Assembly: GCF_009193265.1 (NCBI RefSeq)
Contig: NZ_VZZZ01000006.1
Coordinates: 186,001 to 250,000, forward strand
Origin: Marinobacter changyiensis
GTDB taxonomy: Bacteria > Pseudomonadota > Gammaproteobacteria > Pseudomonadales > Oleiphilaceae
DNA: 64,000 nt
Reading direction: 5' to 3'
Below the pieces are notes generated by a model. It saw only the letters and a program-made list of their open reading frames with translations. It was not told the origin of the DNA and did no database searches. Position 1 is the stretch's first letter. Each line of letters starts with the position of its first letter. The position numbers and the translations under genes were made by a program. This document shows positions 63,443 to 64,000 of this stretch, piece by piece.

Positions 63443-64000
63443 CTATCGCCCCTGAGTCACTCCCGAGCTTTGGTGCGGCTGGACTTGCGAGGCCCGCCGC
63501 CTCCTCTGTTCCGCCTCCAGTTTGTCTGCCCAGCTCTCCACATCAATCGGGATGGTCCCGGTGATCTCCAGAGCACGATCTTCAAGCACCGGCTCCAGGC
63601 CATTTGTCTGCCGTTGGCCCACAACCTCGTCCCGGTGGTAAAGCAACGCTTCGATCTGGGGCCGGAAACAACGCACCATGGCCGTCAGCCAGCGGTTCAC
63701 CGGCCAACTGGGATAGGCGTGATCAATGGTAAACCGATCCAGCGCTGTCACCGTCGCCTCTGCCGGCAGCCAGCTTTCATCTGTCACCCAGCGGTTTACA
63801 GTGAACAGGTCTTTGGGATACCCCCAGGCGTCCATGGAAATCGCAACCAGGTGCGCCACCCTGTCCTCACCGGTGGGTCCCATAAGTGGCTCCACCCCTT
63901 CAGGTAACGCCCCGCTGCGAAGAAACAGATGGAAATGACCGTGTTCGGCGTGATCCTCCCGGTGCGCGTGATAGTAGTACTGGGACGCGGTCTCCCGGTC
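63443..64000 (-). CDS. Unknown protein, N-terminus cut by the window edge
   Basis: The leftward reading frame is open from the right edge to a stop at 63443, giving 185 residues of a longer protein. It begins YYYHAHREDHAEHGHFHLF, a histidine-rich segment, and continues with VAISMDAWGYPKDLFTVNRW. The C-terminus is basic, with the QRRRRASQVQ segment. It may belong to the DUF6969 family, from memory only. Its likely function is unknown. Confidence 0.75.
   Translation of the reverse strand, partial: DRETASQYYYHAHREDHAEHGHFHLFLRSGALPEGVEPLMGPTGEDRVAHLVAISMDAWGYPKDLFTVNRWVTDESWLPAEATVTALDRFTIDHAYPSWPVNRWLTAMVRCFRPQIEALLYHRDEVVGQRQTNGLEPVLEDRALEITGTIPIDVESWADKLEAEQRRRRASQVQPHQSSGVTQGR

Noticed and set aside
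1..64000. CRISPR arrays, tRNA/rRNA genes and intact mobile elements.
   Set aside because: No regularly spaced repeats, cloverleaf tRNA signatures, rRNA segments, transposase or integrase genes were seen on reading.

Overview
The window reads as the chromosome of a marine gammaproteobacterium, most like Marinobacter or a close relative. The inference rests on gene content: PHA synthesis and depolymerisation, several TRAP transporters for small organic acids, a NosR/NirI-like flavoprotein, YgiQ, a DctBD pair, a glycolate operon, and REP-type GTAG palindromes. Base composition is moderately GC-rich, apart from an AT-rich gap around 4300-4700. No tRNA, rRNA, phage genes, intact insertion sequence or CRISPR array was found.

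Left part (1-13.5 kb): a GMC oxidoreductase faces a two-gene regulator operon (pseudo-receiver sigma-54 activator, then a Crp/Fnr protein). A gene-free AT-rich stretch follows, then chaB, an aldehyde dehydrogenase, the wreck of a PQQ dehydrogenase, a possibly frameshifted lipoprotein gene, a membrane protein, a YghA-type reductase, a large catalase and a pirin. Much of this looks like stress and aldehyde or alcohol metabolism.

Middle (13.5-39 kb): an unknown membrane protein; a FAN1-like VRR-NUC nuclease translationally coupled to an XPD/DinG-like iron-sulfur helicase; phaZ, phaB and phaC; cheV with a small overlapping membrane ORF; a SixA-CHAD fusion; a universal stress protein; YchJ; two REP units; a DUF3336/patatin lipase; a 189-bp multi-hairpin repeat element; YgiQ with a duplicated 3' end; a thioesterase; a TauE/SafE permease; a NosR-like protein; an ABC exporter that seems to start at ATC; and a chemoreceptor.

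Right part (39-64 kb): this is dominated by carboxylate transport. A TAXI-type TRAP binding protein and fused permease are followed by dctB and dctD, with a good sigma-54 promoter and a dyad upstream. Next, a GlcC-like GntR regulator, lrgA, lrgB and an orphan TakP-like DctP binding protein run leftward. They diverge from dctP-dctQ-dctM-glcB-glcG-glcD-glcE-glcF, which takes up and oxidises glycolate and condenses glyoxylate with acetyl-CoA to malate. Two identical palindromes lie in the shared promoter region. The LrgAB-plus-binding-protein arrangement is the most interesting candidate system here. The window closes with an AhpD-like protein and its TetR regulator sharing palindromic operators, an ECF sigma/anti-sigma pair, an EthD-family protein and a truncated unknown gene.
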